DNA from: Candidatus Melainabacteria bacterium
GTDB lineage: Bacteria > Cyanobacteriota > Vampirovibrionia > Obscuribacterales > Obscuribacteraceae
NCBI GenBank assembly: GCA_003242885.1
Contig: QKMZ01000001.1
Coordinates: forward strand, 310,001-374,000
Direction: 5' to 3'
DNA: 64,000 nt
In this document: positions 1 to 9,302 of the stretch, in pieces
Layout of the letters: every line of letters begins with the position of its first letter
Numbering within the stretch: position 1 is the stretch's first letter
Notes under the pieces: model-generated
Told to the model about the DNA's origin: nothing
The model's input: only the letters and a program-made list of their open reading frames with translations
Databases searched by the model: none
Position numbers and translations under genes: made by a program

Positions 1-14
1 TGGCTACCGGCACT

Positions 15-1400
15 ATGCGAATGGGCTTGATCTCTGGCATTCGCGGCGAAGGCCGAATGACTGATTCCGATAAATTTGACCAGTTCAAGGCAGGCATGAT
101 CGATGGAATGATTCTTGCTTCGCCTCTTCTCTTCGGCAGAACCGCGGCTACGGCAGAAGGTGCACCAATTGTTCGTGCAGAGTACACGGCTGGAAAAGAA
201 ATAATACCTGTTGTACCGGGTCGCGTTGTCCAAGCCGAAACGACTGTAGGGCGCGAGGTGGTTCAAGCCGAGGTAACGGCAGGAAAAGAAGTGGCTCAAG
301 TGGTTCCACGCCCAGTCGTTCAGGCGGATGTGACCGCCGGTCGTGAGGTTGTGGGAGCTGAAGTAACAGCGGGTCGCGAGGTTGCAGTTCGACCTGTTGA
401 AGTGAAGAAACCGGTGGTCCCTGAAGTAGTTGACGACGCAGCAGGATTCCGAGTTACAGAAAACGGCAGAGAGCTAAAGATCAGCTCAGTCGATACTCCG
501 GCACAGAGACTTGCCGCTCAGAGAGAAGAAGCTCTCCGACGTGCTACTGCTGAGAGAGAAGCTCTTGCACAGCGAGAAGCACTCGCAGAAAAGGCTGCTG
601 CAGAAAGAGCCGCTGCTGAAAGAGCCGCTGCAGAGAGAGCTGCTGCGGAAAGAGCTGCTGCGGAGAGGGAGGCAACAGAAAGAGCCGCCGCGGAGAGAGA
701 GGCGACAGAGAGAGCTGCTGCTGAAAGGGCTGCTGCAGAAAGAGCCGCTGCAGAGAGAGCTGCTGCAGAGAGAGCTGCTGCAGAGAGAGCTGCTGCAGAG
801 AAAGCTGCTGCAGAAAGAGCTGCTGCAGAAAGAGCCGCTGCAGAAAAAGCCGCTGCAGAAAGAGCCGCTGCAGAAAAAGCAGCTGCAGAGAAGGCTGCGG
901 CCGAGAGAGCTGCCGCAGAAAGATTGGCCATGGAAAGGGCTGCAACTGTGGAGAAGCCTGCTGTCGCCGGAATTACGGCGGATGCTGCACGAGGTCTTGG
1001 TATTCCGGAGGTCGCCATCGCGGCTGCCGCCGGGCGCGTTGTCGACAGGGTAGTAACACCTGACGTGCAGGCAGCAGAACCTGTCGCTGCTGCTACAGCC
1101 TACAAGCCTTCCGCCAAAGTTGCCGAGCTGGCTAGTGTTCGTCGTGGCGAGGGCCCTTGGCAAACAGCCGAAAGAATTCTTGCGTCAGACGGGAAACGTC
1201 ATGGAGTTGATGAAGTTCGTGCTCTCACTAAGGCAATTCAGGCGGCCTACAAAGCTGACAACAACAGCACAGATATGAGTGGTCTGAAGGTTAAGTACAA
1301 CTTCGCGACCAAGTCAGAGCAAACCTTCAACAACATCATCAACAACTGTCAGGACGCCAAAGTTCGAGCCTTGTTGATTTCTCTAGCTGAGAAAGGCTAG
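15..1400 (+). CDS. Ala/Glu-repeat protein with C-terminal LysM-like module (hypothetical)
   Basis: Function not recognised. After an N-terminal segment of short TAGREV/VVQAEV-type repeats (about residues 55-135), residues about 190-310 are an almost pure AAAER/AAAEK pentapeptide array, expected to form one long charged helix or coiled coil. The last ~90 residues carry 'RGEGPWQTAERIL', which recurs at the C terminus of the next gene. Its pattern (KGDTLWxIA-like opening, ending in SGLKV) resembles an enlarged LysM fold, so peptidoglycan binding is a reasonable inference. The reading frame is open to the left edge of the window, so the true start may lie outside. An internal ATG at 57 is another candidate. 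No signal peptide is evident. Many long antisense ORFs here are shadows of the repeat. Confidence 0.75.
   Translation: MRMGLISGIRGEGRMTDSDKFDQFKAGMIDGMILASPLLFGRTAATAEGAPIVRAEYTAGKEIIPVVPGRVVQAETTVGREVVQAEVTAGKEVAQVVPRPVVQADVTAGREVVGAEVTAGREVAVRPVEVKKPVVPEVVDDAAGFRVTENGRELKISSVDTPAQRLAAQREEALRRATAEREALAQREALAEKAAAERAAAERAAAERAAAERAAAEREATERAAAEREATERAAAERAAAERAAAERAAAERAAAERAAAEKAAAERAAAERAAAEKAAAERAAAEKAAAEKAAAERAAAERLAMERAATVEKPAVAGITADAARGLGIPEVAIAAAAGRVVDRVVTPDVQAAEPVAAATAYKPSAKVAELASVRRGEGPWQTAERILASDGKRHGVDEVRALTKAIQAAYKADNNSTDMSGLKVKYNFATKSEQTFNNIINNCQDAKVRALLISLAEKG
589..924 (+). repeat. Coding 15-bp repeat array (AAAER/AAAEK)
   Basis: Over twenty in-frame copies of a 15-bp unit of the form GCTGCTGCAGARAGA, varied at synonymous positions, encode a regular AAAER pentad. 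Units are purely in register with the reading frame, so this is a protein repeat and not an intergenic satellite. Copy-number change by slippage would keep the frame. Confidence 0.85.
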
Positions 1401-1659
1401 TCGTTTCCTGCTGAATCGAACATTAAACAACTCAGTTGTTGACGTGCATGCGTTGAGCCGGGAGTCCCGCAACAATGCCAGGCATCAGATAGGGCATCCG
1501 CTTTGGGACCAACTGGCTAGGGTTTCCCGCTTTTGACACTTCGTCAAACGAATGTCATACCGCCTTGATACTTTATTGTGGCGAACAGCAGAACAGTGTT
1601 CGCGACCCCCCCCCTTGCAATAAAGCTTTTAGCTCCCCCTCCCCAGGAGCCTATTTACT

Positions 1660-4600
1660 ATGGCCGACGTTTCAACAGTAAATCCTGAAGTAAGCGAAAG
1701 CAGCGAGCGCAACAAGGCAGCGTGTGATGCGCTTCGTAGTGATGCATCACTCGAAAGCCCAGCTGCACCAACGACAGATACTTCGTCCGAACATCTGCCG
1801 GCACTCTCCTTGGAAGACTGCTCCGCTGCTGACCCGATGCTCCAAGCAAAGGCGCTGGCCCTCAAAGAGTATTTGCATCCTGGTCACGTTTTTGGTCTCG
1901 GAATACTCCCAGAAAACGGCATAGAATTCACTGATGTCCAAAACATCTTCAGAAGTATGTCACCCGCTCAAATGCAAGATTTTGAGGCTGCGTACAACAA
2001 TTTGCCCGACACTGATGATCTGAGTACAGAACTGAGCCGGCTCCACGATCCCGTGAAGGAAGCCACAATCCATGCGCTCATGGGACGCACCGAGGGGCAG
2101 ACAAACTGGGGTGGCTACATTTCCGTAGCACTCGAAGCCGCTAATAGCGGTGATCAAAATGGCGGCGGCGAACTAATGCGTGCCATTTTTTCAACAATGG
2201 ACAAAGCTGAAATTGATGCGGCAGGGACACAATGGGCCAACGAGCATGGCGGGCAGACTCTAGAGGATGCCATCAAAGCATCCGGTTTGAGCGAAACAGA
2301 CAAAGGTCTTTATCAATCCATTTATATGGGTGGTGCGGACAATCGTGATACTGCGGTGACTGTTCAAGCCGCAAAAGATTACATCTCGTCGCTTGATAGT
2401 GGCTACCCAAGCGATGTGCCTCGCGCTGAATGGCTGCGCAGATTCGGCGACATTGTTTCGGGTGACTCTGCCGCAACATCGGCTTTGTTGGAAGACCCAA
2501 ATTTCGTTGCTCAATATCATCGTGTTTTTGATGGAACCCCTCTGGCTGAGGGGTATTTGAATGAAGGTCGCATCTCACTTACGGATGTGATTTCTCAAAA
2601 CAGAACAGTAATCGCAAAGTTGATGCAAGGGGAAGCTTCTGAAGACTTTGTTGAATCTGCTCTGAGAAACGCAACTCAGGAAGAACGCGTTGACTTTATC
2701 GCTGGGCGCGCTTTAGTCCAGAGTGGTGCTGAGCTGACCACTACCGAAGATAAGCGCAAGGCTGATTACTATAACAACATGATGAGAACGTTCCAGGAAG
2801 CTGGCGGTACCGAACTGGCTGCTGTCTGGGAAGACGTTTTGACTCACGGTAAAAAGACTCTCGTATCGCAAGTCGCAATGATTGATTCCGATTTCGAGAA
2901 GAGCCAACCTGAGCTCATGCACATGATCGAAACAATGAGTGAGGAAGATTGGAATCTCATTCATTCGGCAGATGGCACTCCTACACCTGAGCTGACTGCG
3001 TTAATTGATACCATCGGCAAAGTTGCTCCGGAGTTCGAAACCGAAGCCGTTGCAAGATTGCGTGAGATGTCCGAAGCCGCAACTTATTCAGATGCAAAAG
3101 CTGGAAATTCTAGCTTCGATGAAATCATTGCTCGCAATTCGGATGCTTTTAGTGCTCCGAATGCAGCTGATGTTCTTGAAGCAGTTAAGAACATGACTGA
3201 TGCGGATCGCCAAAAATATTTTTCGAACGATGAGTACCGAGCATCTGTAGACGCTGTGATTTTCCCGAATCATCAGGTCATGAAATCTTTCATTGATAGC
3301 CCAGTAGCGCAAGCACAAATGCTGATGGCGCAATCGATGCTCGGGCAAATTAAAGAAGACGGTAAGGCTCCAGAGATGGGCGTCGTAGAGAATTTTGCGC
3401 AAAAGGTCATTAATGGCGAAATCAACAGCTCGAATCAACTTGCCACTCTTGAATCAGTAGCAACTGATCCTTCACTTCAACAATTGCTCAAAAACTATTT
3501 GCCGATGTACAACGAGCAAATGATGCCTGCCAATTCGTTCGAAGAGCACCTTGATGGCTATGATGCACGCACCACAAGTTTGACTCAACTGCTCATGAGC
3601 CTCGATCCGGATGGTCATAAAGCAAACTTCGGTGCTTTGGTAAATGGTGGCAAGATTTCTGAAGCAACTCAGATGGTTGGCGATCTGGCCCCAGTCCCTG
3701 GATTTAGCACTCTTGCAGATGAGACTACTAACCGTTTTTCACCAGAAGATCCGAGATTCGAAGTAGCGCAAAATGTTCTCGAGCAAAATGGTAAAGCTGA
3801 GCCGGAAGACATTGCTCAAATGTACTTGCTTGGAATGGACTCGCACGCAAATGGCGGCGAATCTTATAACTACCGTGATGTCCTGACGATGCTTGACGCT
3901 GCGGGGCCAGCGGGGCGCTCACAGTTTTACCAATCCATGAAAGACAAATATCAAGTTGATTTTGTTGAAGCATTCAAGAGCCGCGTTGCCAGCGAGAACT
4001 TGGAAGGCGGATACAAGACAATCTTCGATAACGCAGTTGCACAAGGTTTCAATCTCACAACCGCTGATGAAGTTGCCTTGGCAGCCCTTGATGATCAAGG
4101 TGGATACAGAGAGTTCGAAAGCACCTTGGCTGCAATGTCTTTCGATGAGCGCGATCAGATGAAAGCTGAGTTCGCAGCAAAAGGCTATGGCGACTTTGAT
4201 TCCGAATTCCTCGGACTGATTGGTAGCAACACCGCTGAATTGGAAAAATATGGTGCTTTGATTTCTTCCTTCGAGGAAGATCCTTCTTCCAAATTCATTC
4301 AAAGATTGCTCGAGTCCAAAGATGATCTTTCCGGCTGGGATCTCGATGGCACCAACGAAGAGCTCGTTAGATCTATCTTGACCAATCGCGATGTATTAGC
4401 GAAGTACGCGGCGGCTCGTGAAAGCTTGCCCCCGGAAGTGCTTGCTCAAATCGATCAAATGTATGTCGATGCGGTAAACGATAACCGTACTTCAAAAGAA
4501 AATGTCGCAGCAAAAGTAAATGCAGCGGTTGACAGCATTCTGCTGGTTGCAGCGGTAGCCAGTATGTTTCCATCAGGCGGTACAAGCGCAGTAGCTTTTG

Positions 4601-5757
4601 GCGCACTAACAGCTGCTTCTCGAGCGGCATTGATTGACGCTGTTAAAGGCGACGGCATTATGACTGAAGAGGAGCGTCAAGCAAACTTCAATCGTGCAAT
4701 GCTTGAAGCTGGTCTATTCCTGGGTGCTGATGCCGCTGTTCAAGCGTTCAAAGGAGTGAAGGCTCTGGCACAAAATCCAGCAATTCGCGATTTGATTATT
4801 GCCAGCGCAGATATGCCAGAAGTAGCGACTGTGACGAATAAGGCTGCTACAGTTGTTTCCCGCCCTACTGCAGAACAATTGGCAGCGATTAGAAAGGTGG
4901 ATGATGTTGTACCGGAACAAGTGGTTCCTGTCGCAAAGCAACCGACCGCTGAAGAACTGGCAGCCATTAGAAACGTAGATAACGCCGCACCGGAAGAAGT
5001 CGTTGCTACCGTCAAACAACCAACACCAGAAGAATTGGCTGCAATCAGAAATGTAGATAACGCCGCCCCGGAAGAAGTCGTCGCTACTGTCAAACAACCA
5101 ACACCAGAAGAATTGGCTGCAATCAGAAATGTAGATAACGCCGCACCGGAAGAAGTCGTCGCTACTGTCAAACAACCAACACCAGAAGAATTGGCTGCAA
5201 TCAGAAATGTAGATAACGCCGCACCGGAAGAAGTCGTTGCTACCGTCAAACAACCAACACCAGAAGAGCTGGCAGCAATCAGAAACACCGATGGAGTTGT
5301 CCCTGCTAAGCCATCCGTCACACCTGTGAGAAGAGCAACAGCAGAAGAGTTAGCTGCAATTAGAAGTGTGCCTGATGAACTTGTAATTCCGAGAGGGACA
5401 ATTTTCCCAACCACTGCTGCTGAAATCTTGGAGGTTCAGCCGCAAGCAGAACAAACAGATTTCGAGCCACCCACACCGAACGACGCTCTTATCGCCATGG
5501 CGACTGTAAAACGTGGTGAAGGTCCGTGGCAAACTGCTGAAAGAATTCTTGCAGCTGCTGGTGGCGATTACGACGTGATGGAAGTGCGTGCTTTGACTAA
5601 CGCAATCAAGGCAATCTATGCCTCTGACAGCAATAATCCTGATATCAGCGGACTCAAGGTGAATCATCAGTTCATTACTGATGCTAATTTCGAACAATTG
5701 ATAAACAGCGTCAGCAATGAAGACGTGAAAGCAGCTCTCATGGGTTTTGCCGCTTAG
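1660..5757 (+). CDS. 1365-aa helical-repeat protein with tandem 26-aa repeats and C-terminal LysM-like module
   Basis: No family is securely recognised. The start ATG follows a clear AGGAG about 10 nt upstream. Residues 1-930 are alpha-helical and contain several segments of the form LxxM(S/D)xxxRxxFxxxYxxxYGxDF, such as 'LAAMSFDERDQMKAEF', reminiscent of annexin-type repeats (inference). Residues about 950-1030 hold a hydrophobic Ala/Gly-rich patch ('ILLVAAVASMFPSGG'). Residues about 1068-1240 are tandem 26-residue repeats (PTPEELAAIRNVDNAAPEEV). The final ~90 residues match the C terminus of the upstream gene, including 'RGEGPWQTAERIL'. There is no signal peptide. The shared end module and the position suggest the two genes are functionally linked. 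A bidirectional terminator follows. Confidence 0.85.
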   Translation: MADVSTVNPEVSESSERNKAACDALRSDASLESPAAPTTDTSSEHLPALSLEDCSAADPMLQAKALALKEYLHPGHVFGLGILPENGIEFTDVQNIFRSMSPAQMQDFEAAYNNLPDTDDLSTELSRLHDPVKEATIHALMGRTEGQTNWGGYISVALEAANSGDQNGGGELMRAIFSTMDKAEIDAAGTQWANEHGGQTLEDAIKASGLSETDKGLYQSIYMGGADNRDTAVTVQAAKDYISSLDSGYPSDVPRAEWLRRFGDIVSGDSAATSALLEDPNFVAQYHRVFDGTPLAEGYLNEGRISLTDVISQNRTVIAKLMQGEASEDFVESALRNATQEERVDFIAGRALVQSGAELTTTEDKRKADYYNNMMRTFQEAGGTELAAVWEDVLTHGKKTLVSQVAMIDSDFEKSQPELMHMIETMSEEDWNLIHSADGTPTPELTALIDTIGKVAPEFETEAVARLREMSEAATYSDAKAGNSSFDEIIARNSDAFSAPNAADVLEAVKNMTDADRQKYFSNDEYRASVDAVIFPNHQVMKSFIDSPVAQAQMLMAQSMLGQIKEDGKAPEMGVVENFAQKVINGEINSSNQLATLESVATDPSLQQLLKNYLPMYNEQMMPANSFEEHLDGYDARTTSLTQLLMSLDPDGHKANFGALVNGGKISEATQMVGDLAPVPGFSTLADETTNRFSPEDPRFEVAQNVLEQNGKAEPEDIAQMYLLGMDSHANGGESYNYRDVLTMLDAAGPAGRSQFYQSMKDKYQVDFVEAFKSRVASENLEGGYKTIFDNAVAQGFNLTTADEVALAALDDQGGYREFESTLAAMSFDERDQMKAEFAAKGYGDFDSEFLGLIGSNTAELEKYGALISSFEEDPSSKFIQRLLESKDDLSGWDLDGTNEELVRSILTNRDVLAKYAAARESLPPEVLAQIDQMYVDAVNDNRTSKENVAAKVNAAVDSILLVAAVASMFPSGGTSAVAFGALTAASRAALIDAVKGDGIMTEEERQANFNRAMLEAGLFLGADAAVQAFKGVKALAQNPAIRDLIIASADMPEVATVTNKAATVVSRPTAEQLAAIRKVDDVVPEQVVPVAKQPTAEELAAIRNVDNAAPEEVVATVKQPTPEELAAIRNVDNAAPEEVVATVKQPTPEELAAIRNVDNAAPEEVVATVKQPTPEELAAIRNVDNAAPEEVVATVKQPTPEELAAIRNTDGVVPAKPSVTPVRRATAEELAAIRSVPDELVIPRGTIFPTTAAEILEVQPQAEQTDFEPPTPNDALIAMATVKRGEGPWQTAERILAAAGGDYDVMEVRALTNAIKAIYASDSNNPDISGLKVNHQFITDANFEQLINSVSNEDVKAALMGFAA
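4864..5370 (+). repeat. 78-bp tandem coding repeats
   Basis: Six to seven units of 78 bp encode PTPEELAAIRNVDNAAPEEVVATVKQ-type repeats. The three central units are nearly identical at DNA level, including synonymous positions, while the first and the last two are diverged. This is typical of recent internal amplification or gene conversion. There are no spacers, so this is not a CRISPR array. Antisense ORFs over it are shadows. Confidence 0.9.
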
Positions 5758-5844
5758 TACATTTCTTTCATTTTTTGCACAGTAGTTTCGAAGGACATTC
5801 CTCGCAAAACTGATCCAGCCTCAGATTTGCTCCATCGACAAAGG

Positions 5845-5876
5845 AAAAACTCCCGGTTTAGTAGCCGGGAGTTTTT
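5845..5876. terminator. Bidirectional rho-independent terminator
   Basis: AAAAACTCCCGG and CCGGGAGTTTTT flank an 8-nt loop, giving a 12-bp stem with an A-tract on one side and a T-tract on the other. It lies between the convergent 1365-aa gene and the coiled-coil gene, so it can end both transcripts. Confidence 0.93.
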
Positions 5877-5896
5877 AATTGCTTTTGCGTTCGCAA

Positions 5897-6577
5897 CTAT
5901 TGCTGTGGATTTGCACCGAGAAGCGGGCTGTTCAGTCCGGTAACGGACGCTGCGGCTGAGGCGGCGTTCAATACTGGAGCGCCAGGGTGTCGCTTCACTT
6001 GACCGAGCAGACGTTGTCCGTTTCTCACAATGGTTTGTGATTCAACGAGACGTTGCCCGAGGTTTTGCAAATCGGTGTCGATGCGAGTCAGCACAGATTC
6101 GGCATAGTGGTCGGCACCTTCGCGGGTGGCGGCAGCATGCTCTTCTGCTTCCAGGCGAATCTTTTCAGCTTCTGCCAGGGCTTCTCTGCGCATTTGTTCG
6201 ACTTCGGAAACTACCTGCTTGCGGATGCGCTCGACTTCAGCTTGCACGGCTTTGAGAAGCTCAGATTCGTGCAGCATGTTTTCGGCTTGCCGGCGAGCGG
6301 TAGCGATAATTTGTTCGGAGCGACGCTGGGATTCGCCCAGAATTTCGTCGCGGCGCTGAAGGACGTCTCCAGCTTCTTTCAATTCTTCCGGCAAGCGAGC
6401 GCGGGCTTTGTCGAGTACATCAAGAAACTCATCAGCATTGATGAATTTGTATTTGTACACGCCTACAGCGTCATCGATTAGATGCTCAAGCAAGTCGAGA
6501 TGTTTATATATCGAGGTTTGCTTGTAGGTCGCTGCAGTTGCTTGTTGCTGTTGCGGAGATACAGTTAGCGTCGTCAT
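5897..6577 (-). CDS. coaD-linked coiled-coil protein, DivIVA/ATP-synthase-b-like
   Basis: A 226-aa protein of unknown function. After a short N-terminal region with 'IYKHLDLLEHLIDDA', residues about 55-180 form a continuous charged coiled coil rich in EAEKIRLEAEEHA-type heptads, as seen in DivIVA-like and F-ATPase b-subunit-like proteins. The last 50 residues are low-complexity. Its ATG abuts the TAG stop of coaD directly (6577/6578), so the two are almost certainly co-transcribed and translationally coupled. Coiled-coil genes next to coaD are, to my knowledge, seen in other bacteria, but a link to CoA synthesis is not established. No membrane segment is visible, so it may be a cytoplasmic scaffold or peripheral division factor (inference). 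Confidence 0.8.
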   Translation of the reverse strand: MTTLTVSPQQQQATAATYKQTSIYKHLDLLEHLIDDAVGVYKYKFINADEFLDVLDKARARLPEELKEAGDVLQRRDEILGESQRRSEQIIATARRQAENMLHESELLKAVQAEVERIRKQVVSEVEQMRREALAEAEKIRLEAEEHAAATREGADHYAESVLTRIDTDLQNLGQRLVESQTIVRNGQRLLGQVKRHPGAPVLNAASAAASVTGLNSPLLGANPQQ

Positions 6578-7066
6578 CTATTTGGTGCCTCTGCTGAAAT
6601 GCCTCTTCAGGTATTCGTTCACAGGTGGAGGGACAAACTGGGATACGTCACCGCCGAGGCGGGCAATTTCCTTCACAGTGGATGAACTGATAAAAGAATA
6701 CTCGGCTTTTGTCATGAGAAAAATAGTTTCTAGTTCAGGAAAGAGTTGCTTATTCGCCTGCTCCATTCCCAGCTCCGCTTCGAAGTCGGAAATAGCTCGC
6801 AGCCCCCGTATCAGAACTTTGATGTCGTTCTGTTTGGCGTAATCAACCGTAAGCCCCTGAAAAGAACCTACAGAAACGTTTTTCAGATCTTTTACCGCCT
6901 CACTAATCAACTGGGTTCTCACTTCCGGAGGCAGCAGCGGGGATTTCCCCGGATTGCCGACAACTGCCATGATTACTTCGTCGAAGAGCTTGCTAGACCT
7001 CTGGATGATGTCCAGGTGTCCGTAGGTCATGGGATCAAATGAACCAGGATATATAACTCGGACCAT
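6578..7066 (-). CDS. coaD: Phosphopantetheine adenylyltransferase
   Basis: CoaD transfers AMP from ATP to 4'-phosphopantetheine, the penultimate step of CoA synthesis, in the cytoplasm. The 162-aa length matches the family. The N-terminal nucleotidyltransferase signature is complete: 'YPGSFDPMTYGHLDII', with the T/HxGH-type motif reading TYGH. 'LIRGLRAISDFEAE' and the C-terminal 'YSFISSSTVKEIA' motif are also present. The ATG at 7066 begins MVRVIYPGSF, the expected N terminus. The downstream coiled-coil gene starts on the next base after the stop. Identification is secure. Confidence 0.97.
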   Translation of the reverse strand: MVRVIYPGSFDPMTYGHLDIIQRSSKLFDEVIMAVVGNPGKSPLLPPEVRTQLISEAVKDLKNVSVGSFQGLTVDYAKQNDIKVLIRGLRAISDFEAELGMEQANKQLFPELETIFLMTKAEYSFISSSTVKEIARLGGDVSQFVPPPVNEYLKRHFSRGTK

Positions 7067-7307
7067 GATCCTATGTATTCCGGATAGACCAAGAATCGGT
7101 CAAGAACTGTCAACTGACACGGCTTTTGGCCTTGTCAATGGAGCAATGATAACACGGCAATTTCTTGGAAACGCGGCGGGGAGGCCATATATTGCTAATA
7201 ATCCCGCGGTGCGAATGTCAAGCGGAATTAATGCCTACAAAACGCGCGGAGATTCGCCTTTTTACGCGTCGAGTTTCGCGAAGACAGGCAGGTGAGAAAA
7301 AACAAAT

Positions 7308-9302
7308 TTATGAAGCTAGTTCGTGAGAAGCGACATTTGGCTTAGCCAGTGCGTTTTCTTCTGATGCCGTAAGACTTGCTTCTCTGGAATCATCATTCAG
7401 CGGCTCACCATCTTCATACGGATTGCCGGTGGGCAGGAAGAAGGAGAAGGTCGAACCCTGACCCAGCGCCGATTCAACGGTCACCCGTCCTTTGTGCTTT
7501 TCAATAATCTTGGTGACGATGGTTAAGCCCAAACCCGTTCCTTTGATCGTATGAACCTTTCGCTCCACTCTATAGAAGCGGTCAAAAATCTGCGGCAAGC
7601 ATTCCTCAGGAATGCCAATGCCGTTATCTTTTATGGCGACCTGAACCTCTTTGGTTTCCGTAAGGTGATTGATCAGCACTTCGATCGTGCCGCCAGCGGG
7701 CGTATATTTGATCGCGTTGGTGAGAAGATTTATAGCTACGCGTTCAATCGATTCTCGATTCATATATACATCAGGTACGTCCGGACCCTGCGTAACTTTC
7801 AATTCCAGTTCGCGGTCGCGCGCCATTAGATTGACTGAGCGCACAGCTTGCTCGACTGCATCGAAAACTGGGAAAGCAATTAGTTCCAATTCTCTGTCGC
7901 CTTCTTCAATGCGACTCAGCTCAAGTACGTCATTGACCAGATACATCAAGCGGTCTGCTTCGTTATCGATGATGTCTAAGAACTCGCGGTAGATATCAGG
8001 ATCTAATTTCTCGCCGTGATTGCAGAGCGTGTCTACGTAAGTTTTGATTGATGTGATCGGTGTGCGCAACTCGTGCGAAACGTTCGATATGAACTCGTTC
8101 TTCATCTTTTCGAGTTCTGCTTCGCGCGTTACGTCGTGCATGATCATTACTGAGCCAAGAAATTCTTGATTCAAGCTTATCGGTGCAATGTGCATGCGAA
8201 CGGTCAAATCACCCAGGTGAATTGATTGCACGACAGGCTCGAGTGTGCCTGGCGAAACCGTGTCTGTGAACGCCTGGACGATGTGGCAAATTGCCGGAGA
8301 ATCAGGTTCTTCGGTGCAAAAGATGAGAGGTTTGCCCAGCAATTCTTTCGCTTCTTTAGCGAATAACTGCGTTGCTGCAGCGTTGACAATTTGCACTTTG
8401 TTGTCGCGGTCGCAGACGACGACGCCGTCAGCGATTGACATAAGCACTAGTTCTAACTTGTTGCGCTCGGAGATGTATTTGTTTCTCTCTGCCATCAGAG
8501 TGTCGACGTTTTGCTTGTCGTACTGCTGCAGACGGCTCGACATATAGTTGAAAGCATTGACTACATGGTCGATTTCGCGACCTGCTCGTTGTGATTTGAT
8601 CTGGTGGCCAAAACGTCCGGCAGCAATTTCACTGGCACCTTGCGAAAGAATTCTCAGCGGTCGATTGATCAATGCATAGTTAGCCCACAAGCCAAGGGCG
8701 CCCAAAAGCCCTACCAGACCAAATATTGAAACGAGGAAGTTGCGGGTTTCTTTTTGAGTTCCAAGAATTGTGAACGCGTTGCTGTCCAATCCAACCCAGC
8801 ACATTCCGAGCTTTTCGTTGTTTTTCTCCATCGGCACGGCAATATTGGTCACGGGTCTGTAACCGTATGGGCTCGCGTACACGTTGGGCGTGGCGTATTT
8901 GCCGGGCGGTTCTTTAAAGATGGGAAAGAGTGGACGAGTGTCTTTGTTTCTGGACCTCAGCGATTCGCTATCCAGCATCACTTTGCCGGATGCGTCGCAG
9001 AAGACGATATAGACAATTGAAGGAGTCTTCTGGCATTCGGTCAAAATGTAGTATTTGAGCCCTTCCAGGTTGCCGTCATGAGTCAGTGATTCAGCGCCAC
9101 CTCGAGCAAGAGCGTGAGCCAGAGCGACTCCGAATTGCTCTACGGACTGGTTGAGGACGCGTTGAGCGCGGTCGACCCAGACCCATGCTGTAAATGTGAC
9201 GAGTGCAGAGATGCTCAAAATGCCGAGCACGAGCAATTGTTTTTGCGCCGAAACACGCGCCCACATGACTATGAGCTTGTCGACCGTGCGTGGAGCTTTC
9301 AA
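7308..9302 (-). CDS. Membrane sensor histidine kinase (HAMP-PAS-HisKA-HATPase), NblS/VicK-like
   Basis: This 664-aa inner-membrane sensor kinase has one TM helix near residues 23-43 and an extracytoplasmic domain of about 145 residues. A second TM ('VSIFGLVGLLGALGLW') is followed by HAMP (~210-265) and PAS (~285-395). The HisKA motif is 'FISNVSHELRTPITS', with the phospho-accepting His near 405. HATPase_c has an N-box 'NLLTNAIKYTP', 'DNGIGIP' and 'GTGLGLTIV'. The layout matches VicK/WalK and cyanobacterial NblS kinases. The frame opens with TTG at 9302; an ATG 12 codons later is an equally good start and no strong Shine-Dalgarno decides. No response regulator is adjacent. The sigma factor gene lies divergently 200-280 bp away. 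Confidence 0.9.
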   Translation of the reverse strand: MKAPRTVDKLIVMWARVSAQKQLLVLGILSISALVTFTAWVWVDRAQRVLNQSVEQFGVALAHALARGGAESLTHDGNLEGLKYYILTECQKTPSIVYIVFCDASGKVMLDSESLRSRNKDTRPLFPIFKEPPGKYATPNVYASPYGYRPVTNIAVPMEKNNEKLGMCWVGLDSNAFTILGTQKETRNFLVSIFGLVGLLGALGLWANYALINRPLRILSQGASEIAAGRFGHQIKSQRAGREIDHVVNAFNYMSSRLQQYDKQNVDTLMAERNKYISERNKLELVLMSIADGVVVCDRDNKVQIVNAAATQLFAKEAKELLGKPLIFCTEEPDSPAICHIVQAFTDTVSPGTLEPVVQSIHLGDLTVRMHIAPISLNQEFLGSVMIMHDVTREAELEKMKNEFISNVSHELRTPITSIKTYVDTLCNHGEKLDPDIYREFLDIIDNEADRLMYLVNDVLELSRIEEGDRELELIAFPVFDAVEQAVRSVNLMARDRELELKVTQGPDVPDVYMNRESIERVAINLLTNAIKYTPAGGTIEVLINHLTETKEVQVAIKDNGIGIPEECLPQIFDRFYRVERKVHTIKGTGLGLTIVTKIIEKHKGRVTVESALGQGSTFSFFLPTGNPYEDGEPLNDDSREASLTASEENALAKPNVASHELAS

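Noticed and set aside
486-1163. Long antisense and alternate-frame ORFs across the AAAER array (511-1053 +, 486-1163 -, 518-1018 -, 544-945 -)
   Set aside because: They are low-complexity shadows of the 15-bp coding repeat; the 461-aa frame has normal ends and a conserved C-terminal module.
4714-5414. Antisense ORFs with repeated 'SSDDFFRCG' or 'TTSSGAALS' units, and possible CRISPR-like repeats
   Set aside because: Direct antisense shadows of the in-frame 78-bp repeats; units are contiguous with no spacers.
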